Below are positions 47,781 through 59,700 of a stretch of DNA of 64,000 bases, piece by piece. A model generated the notes under the pieces. The model saw only the letters and a list, made by a program, of their open reading frames with translations. It did not search any database and was not told the origin of the DNA. The stretch comes from Excoecaria cochinchinensis. Lineage: Eukaryota; Streptophyta; Magnoliopsida; Malpighiales; Euphorbiaceae. How positions within the stretch are numbered: position 1 is the stretch's first letter; each line of letters begins with the position of its first letter. A program made the translations under genes and the position numbers. The stretch is from NCBI GenBank assembly GCA_947683425.1, contig CANTUQ010000106.1, positions 3,310,001-3,374,000 on the forward strand. The letters run 5' to 3'.

Positions 47781-50700
47781 CTTTGTGGGTAGTTGATTCA
47801 GGAGCAACAAACCATGTAGCAAAAGATCGAGATGCCTTTGTAGAATTTTGGCGAATAGCAAATGGAACAAAATAATATATGTGGGAAACGACGCAAGAGT
47901 GCCGGTTCGAGGGATTGGCGCGCGTAGACTAGTCTTACGTAAATGCCGAATCTTGCTCCTACATGATGTGTTTTATGCTCCAGATATTCATAGGAATTTA
48001 GTTTCTATTCTTGTGTTATTAAAACTTGGTTTTGATTTACACTTTAAAGATAACAGTGTGCGCTTATGTTTGGATGATGCTTATTATGGTTCTGGTTTTA
48101 TTTCGAATAATTTCATTGTTTTGGATATCAATCCTAACTTTATGAATAAAAACAGTTTTTCTTTAATCACTTCTACTTCACATAATAATGAGAATCATGT
48201 GAAATTGTGGCATACTAGATTAAACCACATTGGACAAGATCGAATGATTCGGTTAGCTAAAGCTGGTTTACTAGGTGATTTGAATGAGGTCAAATTACCT
48301 ACTTGTGAGCATTGTCTTAAAGGAAACTTAGTGAGAAAACCGTTCGGAAAAGGAACTAGAGTTGAATTTACTTTGCAATTAATTCATTCTGACGTTTGTG
48401 GTCTAATGAATGTGAGGGCTAGGCATGGGGCCTACTACTTCATCACATTTATAGATGACTATACAAGGTATGGTCATGTCTACTTGATTTCTCACAAGTC
48501 AGAATCATTGAGTTGCTCAAAACTTTTATGAACTTAGTTGAGAAAAAATTTGATAAAAAGATTAAAGCTTTAAGAACTGACCGAGGTTAGGAATATCTTT
48601 CAGATGAATTTAAAGCTTTGTGTGATGAAAAAGGGATTGAACATCAATTGTCCATTTCCAGAACTCCATAACAAAATGGTATTACGGAAAGGAGAAATAG
48701 GACTCTCCTTGATATGGTTAGAGATATGATGGCAGAGTCAAATTTGCCCATCTCCTATTGGGGAGATGCTTTACTTACTACCACATATGTTCTAAATCGA
48801 GTGCCCTTAAAATCAGTCACATCCACACCTTATGAGTTGTGGAGTGGTCGGCAGCCTCACATAAGCCATCTACGACCTTGGGGTTGTGCTGCTTATATCC
48901 ATGATACCTCAAGTAAATTTGGTAAATTGGGACCAAGAGGTAAAAAGAGTATCTTTTTGAGATATTTTGAAGTATCAAAAGGATACGTATTCATGGGTGA
49001 GCAAGAGAATGGTTATGTGACTGAATTTGAATCACGAGACGTAATATTCTTGGAAAATGAGTTTCTAAAGTTGGGCGAAGTGAATCAAGATTTCACTTTC
49101 TATGAAACTCAGGAAGATGAACCATCAGGATCACTCCATCCGAGTGGGAGGGAATTAGAGGTAGAAGGTCAAGATCTTCCTCCTCTACATGATCCGGATG
49201 TTCGAGACCCTGATTTGAGTGAGAGTATTCCTGTCTCCAGTGGGAGTATGGAGCATGGCTCCAGTGAAAATATTCTGAATTATGATGAATATATGAGACA
49301 TGTTTATCAAGATTCGGAACTGCATAAATCTAAAAGGATAAGTGTTCCTCGCCGACGATTTGAGATCGAAGGTTTGAATGAAGCCCTTTTAGTCACCCCA
49401 CAAGACGAGGAAGAGCTTAAAAACATAAAAGAGGCCTTCTCAAGCCCAACTAAAGAAAAATGGATCAATGCAATGGAAGAAGAAATAGCATCTATGAGAT
49501 CAAACTGTTTTTGGGAACTAGTTGATCTACCTGAAGAACGCAAACCGATTAGGAATAAATAGATTCTCAAAGTGAAGCGAAAAGCTGATGGAAGTATCGA
49601 AAGATACAAAACTCGGCTAGTTGCTAAGGGGTTTACACAATAGGAAGGGATTGACTACGAGGAGACTTTCTCTCTTGTTGTGAGATTTACGTCTATAAGG
49701 TTAATTCTTGCCTTAGTGGCGAGTTTAGACCTAGAGCTACATCAAATGGATGTAAAGACTGCTTTTCTCAATGGAGAACTGAATGAAGAAATCTATATGC
49801 AACAACCTGTAGGTTTCATCGAAAAAGGCAGCGAACATAAGGTTTGCCGATTGAAAAGATCAATCTATGGCCTTAAACAGTCTTCGTGACAATGGTATTT
49901 TGAGATTTCATAATACAGTCATGTCAAATGGGTTCAACATGATTGATGAAGACCATTGCGTATATAATAAAAGCTCTGAAAATAATTTTGTCATTTTAAC
50001 ATTGTATGTAGACGACATACTAATAGCTGGAAATGACAAAAAGTACGTAAATCAAATCAAAGATTGGTTATCGTCCAACTTTGAAATGAAGGATATGGGT
50101 AATGCAGACTACATTCTTGGAGTTAAGATTTCAAGAGATCGTTCGAGAAGGTTGTTGTCCCTTTCTCAAGAGACATATATCAATAAAGTCCTTGAACGAT
50201 TCAATATGCAGAACTGCAAACCCATAGACTGCCCCATTGCCAAGAATCAGTTTCTTAGCAAAGAAATGTGTCCTAAGACGCCAGATGAAGTGGAGCGTAT
50301 GAGAAACGTTCCTTATGCCAGTGTTGTGGGTAGTCTCATGTATGCTATGTTGTGTACGAGACCTGATATTTGCTATGCAGTGGGCATGGCAAGTAGATAT
50401 CAATCTAACCCGAGCGAAGCACATTGGAAAGCAGTTAAGAGGATACTTAGATACCTCAAAGGTACAGCAGATTATTCTCTCTATTATCAAGGCAAGGATC
50501 TGCAATTGAGAGGATACACCGATGCTAATTGGGCTGGAGATATGGACGAGAGGAAATCCACTTCAGGTTTTATATTCTTGCTTGGCAAGGTGCCATCTCA
50601 TGGAGTAGTAAGATACAAACCTGTGTAGCCTTATCAACAATGGAAGCTGAATTTGTAGTTTTCGCAGCTGCAGCACAAGGGGTAGTTTGGGTAAAACGGT

Positions 50701-50975
50701 TAATGGACCATTTAAGAGTAACTACCTCAGAGGAACGAGTGACAGTCTATAGTGACAGTCAATCGTCGATAGCTTCCACAAAAGATCTGAAATTTCATAG
50801 TAGGACTAAGCATATCGACATTAAGTATCATTATATAAGAGATGTAGTTGCACGGGGAGATGTGAACTTACAGTACATATCTACGCATGATATGATTGCA
50901 GATTCGTTGACTAAACCTGTAACGAAAGATGTGTTTGAGAGACACATTAGATTTCAAGGTTTGCGTAGAATTTGA
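47781..50975 (+). pseudogene. copia-2 pol: protease, integrase, RT, RNase H, with stops
   Basis: Protease WVVDSGATNHVAKD (DSGA at 47795-47806). A frameshift near 47870, then integrase: LWHTRLNHIG, CEHCLKGN, ITFIDDYTRYGHVYL, a frameshift near 48515, TDRG-stop-EYLSDEF, a TAA in TP-stop-QNG (48669-48671), NGITERRNRTLLDMV. 48714-49562 is open through WELVDLPEERKPIRNK to TAG 49560-49562, then TAG 49641-49643. RT: QMDVKTAFLNGELNEEIYMQ, IYGLKQSS, frameshift near 49885, TLYVDDILIAGN (YVDD 50005-50016). RNase H: GYTDANWAGDMDERKSTSG, frameshift near 50610, ALSTMEAEFV, HIDIKYHYIRD, ADSLTKPV, stop 50973-50975. Inactive. Confidence 0.92.
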
Positions 50976-52394
50976 TGTGTACTGACTTTATTTTTTGTAA
51001 TCCCTTAACATTATTATTTGTGAATAATAATAAAGTTCATTGTTGGCAATACATGAGTGTAAATGTTTAATGTGTTAACACTTACTATTATTTATTTGAG
51101 TTTGAGCATGTTAGACAGAGAAGTAGCCCACTCACAAGGGTGTTTACCTTAGTTTTGTCGATAAGTTGGCAAAAACTAAGATGAGGCGATTTTTGAACAA
51201 ATGAGTATGCTCGAGAACCTGTTCAAAATGAAAGTGCCATCTTGGAGAAATTACAAAATATGTCTTGTTAAGGTGCAAGATAAAGTCATATATGAGATTG
51301 TATGATTTGGATTGAGATACAAAAATTAGGATCGTATGGAATCCGATGGTTAGTTATGTGTAACTACCATGTTCTGTCTTAAAAGCCAGAAGTAGTTCTT
51401 AAGTAAGTGAACTAAAATTGGGTGCTTTGGTGCATCGCAACCTTACGCTTCTGTATGGTGTTTTCTATACACATTATTTTAGACATGCGCTCCTTTAAGG
51501 GAAGGAAAGAACACCATAACACATGTTTTATACCGTGTGTGCTTTAGTGACCAAAGGGATGGGAATTTAATACTATTGATCTCAACTTTCCCTATTGTGA
51601 GACCCTGTTTATATATCGACCCTTAGAACCCTTAACTTATCCCTGAAGTATGGTTCAATGTGGTTAGCTTGGTTAGTGTCCAAGAGGTCTGGGAAAAATT
51701 TAGGCCTGGTGGATCTAACTAGAAAAACGAGTTGAATCATGATGGATGGCATATAGTAAGAGGGGAAGATAACCTTTTGATCGCATTCATAAGAATTCGT
51801 GGTTCACCAACATATCTATTATTATTTCTATGAGTAGAAACATAATAGTGAACACTAATGACGTTTTATGAGATCATGAGTTAAAACTGTGATTGTGAGA
51901 AGGTGGTCTAGGTTAGGCATACGTGAAATAAAATGATCACCTTTTTCGAGAAGCTGTATATCCCTAACAGGTGTATAGCAATATTGCTCTCGAGGTATGC
52001 TGGTTGATAGTAGCTTAATTGAGGTATAATTTAGTATATATTTTCTATGCATTTATGAAGTTAATAAGGTGATTGTGTGTACATTTGATGTTATATATGT
52101 TAGTTTATGTTTATTTGTATTAGATTATATGTTTTTGTATTTACTGGTGTTTTGGGGTTAAAAATGAAGAGAAGAAGCATAGATCACGAGAGCAAAGTAG
52201 GGTCACGACTAGTGATATAGGTAACGAGCCGTGACTGGAGAAGAAGAACGAAGAGGAAGGAGGAAAAGAAGAAAAGGACTGTGAGAGAAGAGTCACGCAA
52301 CGTGAGCAAAGGTCACGCAACATAACGAGAGGCCAGGAAAAAAAGGAAAGAGAAGAGAAAGGGGAGAGGGGACGAGACGTGAGCGCCAGTCCAT
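50976..52394 (+). mobile_element. copia-2 non-coding 3' region
   Basis: A 1.4-kb stretch between the RNase H stop and the hairpin, unusually long for a copia 3' end. It is mostly AT-rich. 52180-52380 is purine-rich with GTCACG words (GTCACGACTAGTGATA, GAGTCACGCAACGTGAG). 51948-52004 is a further copy of part of the hairpin arm. No coding region was recognised. Confidence 0.6.
51948..52004 (+). repeat. Extra copy of the hairpin arm core
   Basis: 57 bases from GAGAAGCTGTATATCCCTAA to CGAGGTATGCTGGT match 52531-52587 in the right arm of the hairpin with one difference. It is a likely source or relic of the duplication. Confidence 0.85.
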
Positions 52395-52660
52395 CTCTAT
52401 CATCTCCCACTCGCACATGACGAAACACATATATAATCTTCAGTTATACAGACTAATAGATTGTCTGACCAGCATACCTCGAGAGCAATATTGCTATACA
52501 CCTGTTAGGGATATACAGCTTCTCGAAATTGAGAAGCTGTATATCCCTAACAAGTGTATAGCAATATTGCTCTCGAGGTATGCTGGTCACACAATCTATT
52601 AGTTTGTATAACTGAAGATTATATATGTGTTTCGTCATGTGCGAGTGGGAGATGATAGAG
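52395..52660. repeat. 266-bp near-perfect hairpin spanning the 3' LTR boundary
   Basis: Arms 52395-52524 and 52531-52660 are inverted copies with three mismatches in 130 bp and a 6-nt loop GAAATT. The right arm contains GAGTGGGAGA, a polypurine tract candidate (52643-52652), and the first eight bases of the 3' LTR (52653-52660). The left arm therefore carries a mirror image of the tract-LTR junction. Two mirror-image open frames (52417-52602 plus, 52453-52638 minus) are a consequence, not genes. Confidence 0.95.
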
Positions 52661-53056
52661 TTGGGATACGCCCATGACTCTATATTGGATTGAGTTCCAA
52701 TTAAGATTAAATTGAGTTATTTAATCTAAATTAAATTACCAAATCCTATCTCAGGAAGGATTATGAGTTAGAGTAGGGATAAGTCTCTACCCTTTAGGAC
52801 CTCTATAAATAGAGGTGAGGTCCTCATAATTTGGTAACGAAAAAACGTATACGCCGCAAAGCTGCTCGTTCCCACTCACTTTATTTGTGTTAATCTTTCA
52901 AGGACTTCTAAATTGTGATCTAGCTGCTATTATCCTGAGTGGGTAAAAGCCAGACTGATGACCAATAAAAGAAGATCCTTGTATCGCTTCCGCAACGAGA
53001 TTTACCGCTCTACAACAAGTATGTATCAATTCCTTTCTTCTTTCATTTTTCCTTCA
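52653..53056 (+). repeat. copia-2 3' LTR
   Basis: TGATAGAGTTGGGATACGCC...TTCCTTCA, 404 bp, followed by ATTGT. Confidence 0.93.
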
Positions 53057-53306
53057 ATTGTTAATGATTGTAAGGAGTTACTTAAAGCATTAGATGAATG
53101 CTTGGTTAGTTTCATTAAGCGAACAGCGAACGTAGCCGCTAACTGTCTTACTGGAGCAGTTAGTTCTAAGTTTGTTCATGAAGAGTGGACCTGTTCACCT
53201 CCTTTCCTCCTTTCTTATTCGATATTGTAGTTTCCCATTTAGTTTGATTATTAAAGGTTGATTTAAAAAAAAAAAGAAAAGAAAAGAAAAAAAGAAGATT
53301 GGTTCC

Positions 53307-54203
53307 TCTTAAAGTGAAATGGGACGGTCTCACTTGTCGGCTCCCATTAGAGAAAACTGAATAAGTGGTCTACATCCCTCTTAAGAGGCCCTTGGACCAC
53401 TAGTTCAGCTTCCTCTATGGAGCTGACATGTGGCACTATATTAAAAAATAAATAAAATTTTCATTCACCTTATATTGCATTCAATATATATACTGCAAAT
53501 GTAAAATGAATGTTTAAAATTGATCCGATGGCCATTTTTATTCGTTTGCTATTTTTAACCATTGAAAAATATTTTAGCCATTGTTTTAATTTTTTTAATT
53601 AAATTTCAATAATTTTACCTATAAATGACCAATCCTTCCGAAATTTGTTACACATAAAAATTTTACAAAAGCATCCCTATTTCAACAAAAATGGATCCAA
53701 ATCAATTTAATGCCAATTTTTTCCCTTATTACTCACAAAATTCTAATCTCTCTCAAAATCTAAATTTCCAAATTTTTCAACCCTCAAACCCTCAAATTCC
53801 AAATCCAAATTTCAATATTCAAGTTCTTTATTTTCCACAACCACAAAATTAACAAACATATCAATTTTCATTTCCTACTATTTTTAACCCATCAATGACA
53901 ACAGAAACATTGTCTTCACAAGGAAAATAAACCCTAGCTTCATCAAAAAAGAGCCGCTTAAGACAAAAAAAATGATGGCATAGGATCAATCATAGGGCCG
54001 CTTCATATGTTGTGGGAAAAATATTCTATTATTATAGTCTAGCTAAAAAGATAAAGTTGGGTATAATTCAGGTAATGATTCCTAGGAAGAGCTGAAGTTC
54101 AACTATACGATAAATGTTTTGTATGTGATGCCATATAAGAGGGTGCACTGGGTACTTTATTTTTATTAATCAAGCCATCTAAAATGTCTCCTCCATATGA
54201 TAC
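53307..54203. other. Intergenic with one decayed open frame
   Basis: It contains CTCTTAAGTG-type phrases and AT-rich DNA. From 53692 an Asn/Phe/Pro/Gln-rich reading frame MDPNQFNANFFPYYSQNSN runs to a TAA near 53850 and then on to about 53930. This start resembles Asn/Gln-rich N-termini of PIF/Harbinger-associated proteins, but the match is weak and nothing conserved follows. Confidence 0.35.
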
Positions 54204-55443
54204 CACTACAAGAAAATTGTTAAATAGAGACAAAATTTTAAAGACGGAAAGATTTTCATCTCTAAATAGCGACGAAAACCGATTTCCGTCTCTAAATAGA
54301 GATGGAAACTAATTTCCGTCTCTATTTAGAGATGGTAATCTTTTCGACTCTAAATTCGGTCGCTAAAAATAGCGGGATTAGTTCCCTCCACATTTAGAGA
54401 CCGAAAATAGTGACTGTAAATTTTTTCCTTCTCTAAATAAAGGCAGAATGTTATTTCCATCTTTATTTAGAGAGGAAAAGAAAACTTCGTCTCTATTTAG
54501 AGACGGAAATAAAATTCCGTCTCTAAATTTAGAGACAGAATGATCTTTCCGTCTCTAAATAGAGACGAAAATTTCTCTTCGCCTCTAAATAGAGACGAAA
54601 ATTTCTTTTCGTCTATATTTAGAGACGAAATTTGTATTTTCGTCTCTATTTAGAGACGGAAAGCAATTTTCGTCTCTATTTTTCGGGGTATTTAAACCCC
54701 TTTTCTTTTCTCTCTCCTTCTCTCTTTCTCTCCCTTTTTTCTTCCCCCCTGTCTCCCCTCCCCTCTTCGGGAGATCTGCACCTTCACCTCCCCGCCACCG
54801 ACTGACGCCTTCCCTCGATGCCGCACTGTGCGCCGCCCACTCCTGCTGTCCATGATCCTTCCTTCCCCGCTGCCGCCGCTCGTGCGTTTTCCTTGCTTCC
54901 CCGCCACCGCCGTTGCTCCTTGCTTTCCCGCCGCCGACAAAGCTTCTTCTCCGGCCAGTTCTGCTTCATAGGTATTTTTTTCTGCATTTTTATATTTTTT
55001 TTATTATTTTAATGTATTATTTTATTTATGTTTTATATTTAAGTATTTTATTTATTTTAATTTGTTGGTTAATGTTTTATATTTATTTTGTATTATTTTA
55101 ATTAATTTATATTAGTTAATTTAATTTATTTTAATTTGTCAGTATTATATTTATGTGTTATTTTAATGTTGTATTATTTTAATATAGTGTTATATTTGAG
55201 TGTATAATTATTTTAATTTTATTTCATTTGTTGTGTATTTTTTTTTTTGTAATATTATTTGAATGTGGTATTTAATTATTTGAATATATAGTTATGTCCA
55301 ATTTGTGTATGTATATTGAATTGTAATGTATTTGAGGTGTAATTGAGCATGTTGTTATTTTTTGTGTATTTAGTTATTATTTGTAGTGTTGTTTAAAATT
55401 ATTATATATTGAGGTGTATGTATATTGTATGTGTATATGTTGT
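54204..55443 (+). mobile_element. CACTA-4, 5' part, cut by LTR-2
   Basis: Starts CACTACAAGAAAATTG at 54204. A subterminal array of TAGAGACGGAAA / TTTCCGTCTCTA words in both orientations runs to about 54680. A CT-rich leader and a Pro/Ser/Arg-rich GC segment (54700-54970) follow, then AT-rich intron-like DNA. The TGTAGACACC LTR begins at 55444 and the 3' part is not in the window. The plan (terminus, word array, CT leader, GC-rich start, long AT-rich tract) is the same as in CACTA-3. Confidence 0.82.
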
Positions 55444-55677
55444 TGTAGACACCGGATCCCGAGTAGCCTTGATCAGGATTACCCAATGATAAAATTAAGT
55501 GTGCCGATTTATAGGAAAAAAAATAAAAGTTGGAAGTGATAATTTTCTTGTCGTTTTTATTTGTTAGGAATAAATAAAAATGTATTTTAAAAATATTTTA
55601 AAAATTATTTTGAGATAAAAAGGGTATATTTTGAAATTATTATTTTTTTTAGAAAATTAAAAAAAATATGTATTTTT

Positions 55678-55800
55678 TTCGGCGGGTGTCGCGCGCGGCA
55701 GGGCCCTAGCGCGTAGGCCAGCGTGCTGCTACGCGTAGGAGACGCCCGTCGGGCACGCCGACGGGCGTCTCTCGCCCCCTGATGTGCGTGGGTGGCCTTT
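55678..55800. repeat. GC-rich palindromic cassette in LTR-2
   Basis: GGCGGGTGTCGCGCGCGGC, then GCGCGTAGG / CTACGCGTAGG, then GAGACGCCCGTCGGGC-ACGCCGACGGGCGTCTC, a strong hairpin. It is the counterpart of 1262-1682. Confidence 0.75.
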
Positions 55801-56644
55801 TGGTTGCCGAAATTCGGTTTTCTTCATTTTTGGGTGTTTTTAATTTATTTGTTTTGCATAATTTAATTTAAATTCAATGCTAAAACATTTTATATCCCTA
55901 CCCCTTGAAATTCTGCAATTTTTAGTGATTATGGGAGCTAATTTAATTTAATTTTTTAATTAAAAATCTGAATTTTTGGGGAAAAATAAAAGGGAATTTT
56001 GGAAGGAAAATTAGAGGGGAATTTTTTTCTTTAGATATTTTTTTTTCTTCTTCTTTCTTCTCTCAAAAACAAAATTCTCTCACATTTCTAAAGGATCTTC
56101 CAAGATAATTCTTAAGGCAAAAAGAATAATTTTTGTTCTTAAAAATTTTCTTCTTTTCATTTGACAATTTTTTTATTTTGAGACAAATAAATCAATTATT
56201 TGTTTTTGAGTACAAATTCATTTTCAATACTTTATTTTTCTAATTTTATTCTTACAATCAAGACAAAAAATTGGATCATTTACTTTCATTTCTTCGAGAT
56301 AAATTTTGAGGGTAAACATTTTTGGCTCAATTTTTTAATTCCATTTTTTTTTGTTTCCAATTAATTAGTTAACATGTAAATTCTTTTAGTTCTATCATTT
56401 TTTTCTTATTTTCTTATTCTTTTGATTTTATTTAATTAATTATCATGTAAATTCTTTTAGATCTATTATTTTATTGTTCATATTATTATTTCTTATTCTT
56501 ATTTCTTATTTAATTGTTCATGTTCATATTATTGTCATCATTTTTGTTCACATATATTATTAGTATTATCATTTAACATATTTTAGTATAATTGGCTTAT
56601 TTTATTTTCATTTTATTCTTCCATATTTAATTGGATTGTTCATC

Positions 56645-56645
<1 letters not shown>

Positions 56646-56708
<63 letters not shown>
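56646..56708. repeat. (TTA)n microsatellite
   Basis: About 21 TTA units next to the start of the following LTR. Confidence 0.93.
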
Positions 56709-56709
<1 letters not shown>

Positions 56710-56712
56710 ATG

Positions 56713-59700
56713 TGTCACACCCCAAAATAGCCCTGGTCAGAATGTGCATGCTAAGTCGGAAATGCAAGGGTATTTCAGTAATTTGTGCATGAGAAATTTT
56801 GGATAATAAGGACTTAATGGCAAATAATTAATTAAGTATGTTAAGAAGAGTAATGTTAGAGTGTGCATGTGGTATACGGTTGTAGGGTGTTTTGGTTGTG
56901 GCATTTATCTAGTGAAGTGTGAGTTTGGTACCTTGGCATGAGATATTTATTCAAGAAAGGATTGGGTGCATGTGAGTGTATGGTGCCATGGTTTGTAAAG
57001 TCTAAGTGGGTTTTGTGGTCCAATTGGGAGTTGCCAAGTGGGCTTGGTAGGTGGCAATTAATGGAAAAATGAGAAAAAGAGACAAAGAATGAGGGAGAAG
57101 AGCAGATCACGTTTTCTGCTCTCTCTTCTCCTCCTTTTTGATTTTCTATCTTTTCCTTTTCCCGTTCCTTGTCTCCCCTTCCTTGGTTGTGTGCGTGATT
57201 GGGTGTCTTGGTGGAGCTTGTGTTTTGCTTGAAGAGGTGAGTTGGAGTTTAAGGTTTTCTATGTGCTGTTCTTCTTCTTTTTCTTCTACTGGTTTTACTT
57301 CAGTTAGGGTTTGGACTAAGGATTTTGTGGGTTTCTTGTTTGTGCAAGCTTTGGATTGCAAGAAGAAGCTTAAGGACAAGTAGAGGATTGAGGATTGAAG
57401 CTGGAAGTGTGATTTTTGGATCTTCAATTCCAGGTTTAGGAGCTCTGTGTTCTTCAATTTCAGTTTGTGAATTAATTGAATGTCTCTGCCCTAATTCTCA
57501 CTTAGGTTGTAAATGTGTTGCATTGTTTAATTTCTGGAATTTGGTGTGTTTTGGAATGTGTATATGCATGATTTATGTGAGTAGATGTGTTAGTAATGCA
57601 TGATAAGGATTGAATTGAAGTTACTGAGTTGGGTTTTGAACTTACTGTAATTATTAGGGTTTATGTGCTTGAGGGAATTGAATGTGTTTATGCATGATTT
57701 TGGTTGTTTTGATTGTTGAATTAAGTTGCAATTATCTTGTTTATGCTGTATGGAAGATCGACTGGAAGGTAAGATGAGATTGCTAGTGTTTTGAATCAAA
57801 TTGAAATGGTTTTTGTCGAGTTCTTTAAATTCTGGGCATGCTGGGAACGAAAAATCGCGATTCTGGTAGAATTTCCGTTTCCAGTGTTCGTGTGTGCCGT
57901 GACTGCCCTGTGAGAGGCAAGTCACGAGTCGTGACTTAGAGTCACGACTCATGACTCCCTTGTGAGGCAAGTCACGAGTCGTGACTCCCAGTCACGACAC
58001 GTGACTCTGTCTCCCAGTCACGACGCTTGACTCTTCGGCAGGCTGCAAGCAATCGCGGGGCGTGATTCACCAGTCACGATGCGTGACTGCCTTGTGAGAG
58101 GCAAGTCACGAGTCGTGACTTAGAGTCACGACTCGTGACTCCCTGTTGAGGCATGTCACGAGGCGTGACATAGAGTCACGACTCGTGACCCTCCTTTGAG
58201 GCCAGTCACGAGTCGTGACATGGCTCGTGACCGACCTCCCTTCAGCCCCATTTTTCGAATTAGCCCAGTTGCAACCAAAATGAATTTCCTATTTCTTCTG
58301 TATGGACTTATACTGCTATATGATTCATGTCATAGTTTTATATGCTCTTATATGGCTTTTTCTGTTTTGCTTTGTTCCCCAAGTGACTAGTTTTCTTATA
58401 AAATGACTTTCAAATGCTTTTATGGCTTTTTCCCTACTGTGTGCTGTGTGCTATATTACCTTGCTTATATGAATGGTTATCCTAGTTTACTTGTGATTAG
58501 CAATATGTTATGCATATCCTTGATCAGATCTTCCCCTAAGATTAATTCTGCCATACTTAAGAGTTTCTTGTATCATTCCACGATTAAGATTATGCGTTAT
58601 TAATCATTGGCATAATATGATTCCACATGTGTTCCTGACATGTTTTAGTATATTGAGTAGTGCTAAAATGTGATTGATTGAACTATTGCATGCTTCAGAA
58701 TATGAATTGTATGAGGTATTATTGATAGTATGCTATGCCAAATTTATTTGAATAATATGGTTAATGTCTGAATGCATTATTATGCTTTAGCCTTTGAACT
58801 CAATGTGTTATGCTTAAATGTAATTTGGATTATGCATAATTTATACTTAGTTGTCCTCACCTAATGCATGATTAGGATTTTGTATTGATAATCTTTGGCA
58901 TAGTAGTGCTTTCATACCTGATTTTGACATGCTTTAGAATATTGTTTAATGTTAAAGTGTGTTGAGTGTATTATGTTTTGCAATAGGAATTGTATGATAT
59001 ATATGACCGACTTTATGAGCATATTTATGTCTATCGTACTCTGGTTTTTTGCATGATGTATATATATTTATGCGTTGTGCGATTCGAAACGTGAATTGTT
59101 TTATGCATGACCTGCGAGAGTCAGTCTAGTGGATAGTTAGGCATGCCTAATAGAGTCCCGTTAGCTGCAGCCCTTTTGACGTTTGGACCCTGATCAGGTC
59201 CCCCGTTTGGTTCCTCACGAACCCTTTATGTGTGCGGATCTTCGCGATCCTTTTTAATGTGTTTGGATCTTGTTTAAGATCCCCCTCAGTAAAATGTTTC
59301 AATTGTGGCAAATAAAATGGTTTTTGATCCGTACCCTTAAGGTACCCTTTGGCCGATTTGTACCCGTAAGGTACTATCAGTTCACTCGTTATCCACTATT
59401 GTTAGTCAGCAGGTGCTTTGTTGGTTGGTTTTACTTTAAAATAATTATAAGAATGTGATATCCGAATGAGCACGATAATGATTTGGGAAATCAGTTTATA
59501 AGTATATGAACGTATATTTGAACTTCGGGATGTATGTCTTTATATTGCAAGCATGATTTTATATCTGACACCATTATCCGTACTTGTCATGGGATGTGTT
59601 ATAAGTTTCAGAATGTTTTGAATGTGATTCGACTAATGTATTTATGTATGTGACTCAAGCATGGTTTCGTTATATATAAGCATGTGAACCGAAGCAGTTG

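Larger units (their letters stand above)
44339..53056 (+). mobile_element. Full-length Ty1-copia element (copia-2) with an extra ORF
   Basis: LTRs of 404 bp each (44339-44742, 52653-53056), TGATAG...TTCCTTCA, and a perfect duplication ATTGT (44334-44338, 53057-53061). Removing the element restores ADIVNDCKELL in the LINE. Order: 5' LTR, primer site, G-box array (45127-45455), intact 171-aa ORF (45836-46351), gag, protease, integrase, RT, RNase H (to 50975), a long non-coding tail, a 266-bp hairpin, 3' LTR. The LTRs differ at about 20 sites by eye. gag and pol have several stops; the extra ORF has none. Confidence 0.95.
44183..53294 (+). mobile_element. 5'-truncated LINE (fragment 2), split by copia-2
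   Basis: The left part (44183-44338) reads HAPYVAKTLAVRETLSWLKD, VQTDFLRVVRALHEDQLDFS and YFADIV. The right part (53062-53230) continues NDCKELLKALDECLVSFIKR and TANVAANCLTGAVSS to a stop, then a short 3' tail and an A-rich run (about 53258-53293). This is an RVT_3 RNase H-like domain. GATCGGTTCCTC (44171-44182) and GATTGGTTCCTC (about 53295-53306) look like the target duplication with one change. Confidence 0.75.
55444..56712 (+). mobile_element. LTR-2 of the TGTAGACACC family, truncated
   Basis: It starts TGTAGACACCGGATCCCGAG. A GC-rich cassette (55678-55800) sits in the place of that in LTR-1 but with words such as GACGCCCGTCGGGC and GCCGACGGGCGTC. The T-rich part resembles LTR-1 (TTTTGAGGGTAAA). 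It is cut at 56712 by the TGTCACACCCC LTR. LTR-1 and LTR-2 are too different to be partners of one insertion. Confidence 0.7.

Noticed and set aside
52417..52638. Two similar 61-aa proteins on opposite strands
   Set aside because: They are mirror images produced by the 266-bp hairpin, not two genes.
52395..52660. Hairpin as a microRNA precursor
   Set aside because: The arms are near-perfect over 130 bp, cross an LTR boundary and lack the mismatch pattern of plant microRNA precursors; siRNA production is more likely.
1041..56712. LTR-1 and LTR-2 as the two ends of one giant element
   Set aside because: They share family traits but differ far too much in sequence and cassette to be LTRs of the same insertion, and unrelated elements with their own duplications lie between.
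57895..58225. CRISPR-like array of short spaced repeats
   Set aside because: The repeats are palindromic words of variable spacing inside a plant LTR; spacers are not unique and there are no cas genes.
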